From Candidatus Eiseniibacteriota bacterium (GTDB taxonomy: Bacteria > Arandabacterota > Arandabacteria > Arandabacterales > Arandabacteraceae), in the NCBI GenBank assembly GCA_030592245.1, contig JAUVJV010000145.1:1-6225 (forward strand): a stretch of DNA of 6,225 nucleotides, given 5' to 3'. How positions within the stretch are numbered: the first letter of the stretch is position 1; every line of letters starts with the position of its first letter. This document shows positions 5,253 to 6,225 of the stretch, piece after piece. Under the pieces are notes generated by a model. The model did not search any database, was not told the origin of the DNA, and saw only the letters and a list, made by a program, of their open reading frames with translations. The translations under genes and the position numbers were made by a program.

Positions 5253-6225
5253 CTAGAACTTCGCCGACACCTGGGCCAGCCATCCGTGGTTCTTGTAACT
5301 GCTCCCCGTCTTGCGTTCACGATAGAAGACCTGGAACCTGGCCTTACGCTCAAGATTGAAGTTCAGGCCGTAGTGGAGGTCCGTGAGATTGTCGTCGCTT
5401 GAGTCCCAGTCAGGGTCCAGCTTGTCCAGCTTAAAGACAGGCTCGATATAGGGTCTGATCCTGTAGCCGAGGACCAGGTAGTAACCACTAAACTTATCCC
5501 CCTGCCACTTTTTCTCCTGCGACTCGTCTTCAACAAGCCGGCCCTTTCCCCTGATATACTCGTACTGGAGTATTACTTTCCCCGTATCGACCTGGAAGTA
5601 GAGCCCCCACGCGTCCCGGTTCGGGTTATCGGCCCACTTTCCCTGATAGACCGAGAAGCCAACTCCGGCGAACATGGGCACGCCGACTCCGACCCTCGCG
5701 ACGATGTCCTTGGCATTGTTGTTGTCCATGCCCCACCTGAGAAGCCGCCTCGCCGAGCCCGAGCTGTCGGCATAGTCGTACCCCGTACCGTTGACCAATG
5801 CCACATCATAGGTGAAGGCCATGTACTTGCCTGTTACCATCAGTCCCAGATCCCTGAGATAGGGGGCCGACCATCCGTTGTTCATCAGATGGGACACCAC
5901 AAGCGAACGCTCGATTGCCTCGAGTTCGAACCTGGTAATCGATGTCTCAAACCCGAAGGGAATCTTAAACTGGCCCGCGGTAAAGAGGGCGTACTTCGAG
6001 AGGTCGTACTTGATCAAGGCATCGAGGAGGATAGGATCAAGGGCCGCATCGAACTGCACCATCGCAGAGACCCTGTCGGTGAGATCTCCGCTTATGCCGA
6101 TCCGCGCGGTCCTTACCAGGAAGCGGGAATGCTCCTTGACCTGGTCCTCATACTGCATCTGGACAAAGCCGTTGACCTCGGGGCTGCCAGCAAGAGCCGT
6201 GCCCGTAAAGATCACCAATGCTGCA
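5253..6225 (-). CDS. Outer-membrane porin, phosphate-selective porin O/P family (5' end beyond the window)
   Basis: The visible part is 323 residues and extends past the right edge. The frame is still open there and reads A-A-L-V-I-F-T-G-T-A-L-A, the hydrophobic core and A-L-A cleavage site of a Sec signal peptide. The TTG at 6221-6219-side position 6218 is therefore probably internal, and the true start is a little outside. The mature protein begins near G-S-P-E-V-N-G and alternates short amphipathic strands with charged turns. L-L-D-A near 64-67 (numbering from the codon at 6218), followed by G-Q-F-K-I-P-F-G at 82-89, is characteristic of OprO/OprP-type porins, which form beta-barrel channels for phosphate or other anions. 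The C-terminus is A-K-F with a terminal Phe, the signal for barrel insertion by the Bam complex. At roughly 310 mature residues it is somewhat shorter than the typical Pseudomonas proteins. Substrate cannot be read from sequence. It shares a strand with the downstream pilin gene, 110 bp away. Confidence 0.85.
   Translation of the reverse strand, partial: AALVIFTGTALAGSPEVNGFVQMQYEDQVKEHSRFLVRTARIGISGDLTDRVSAMVQFDAALDPILLDALIKYDLSKYALFTAGQFKIPFGFETSITRFELEAIERSLVVSHLMNNGWSAPYLRDLGLMVTGKYMAFTYDVALVNGTGYDYADSSGSARRLLRWGMDNNNAKDIVARVGVGVPMFAGVGFSVYQGKWADNPNRDAWGLYFQVDTGKVILQYEYIRGKGRLVEDESQEKKWQGDKFSGYYLVLGYRIRPYIEPVFKLDKLDPDWDSSDDNLTDLHYGLNFNLERKARFQVFYRERKTGSSYKNHGWLAQVSAKF

Overview
The window looks like chromosomal DNA from a GC-rich Gram-negative bacterium. 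A porin of the OprO/OprP type ending in a C-terminal Phe implies an outer membrane, and the lone type IV pilin-like protein fits that. The mix of genes (membrane-embedded spermidine-synthase-like protein with a TPR tail, phosphate-selective-type porin, solitary pseudopilin, frequent GTG starts) resembles Desulfobacterota and neighbouring phyla. That placement is an impression from gene content, not a test. I see no insertion sequence, CRISPR array, tRNA or rRNA.

Layout: 1-215 is a leader with an imperfect hairpin and a near-consensus sigma-70 promoter. 216-434 (+) is a 72-residue orphan protein. 474-1327 (-) is a two-gene operon: a two-helix membrane peptide whose end overlaps the start of a HAD-superfamily phosphatase, driven by a TTGACA/TAGTAT promoter. 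1328-1596 is a regulatory intergenic region with a 26-bp tandem repeat, a strong plus-strand intrinsic terminator, a promoter and an 11-codon upstream ORF whose stop overlaps the next start as GTGA. 1597-4737 (+) is the dominant gene, a 1046-residue protein with about a dozen or more membrane helices, a spermidine-synthase-like Rossmann domain and about seven TPRs. 4753-5142 (-) is a prepilin-like protein converging tail to tail on it. 5253-6225 (-) is an outer-membrane porin that runs off the right edge inside its signal peptide.

The genes do not form one obvious pathway. There are four transcription units: the orphan, the peptide/HAD operon, the large membrane protein, and the porin with the pilin downstream of it. 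Several encode envelope proteins. The least explained parts are the repeat/terminator block at 1425-1494 with no plus-strand gene close upstream of it, the real biochemical role of the large fusion protein (its putative active site is not that of a true spermidine synthase), and the unassigned 72-residue protein. I did not find a clearly new multi-gene system.
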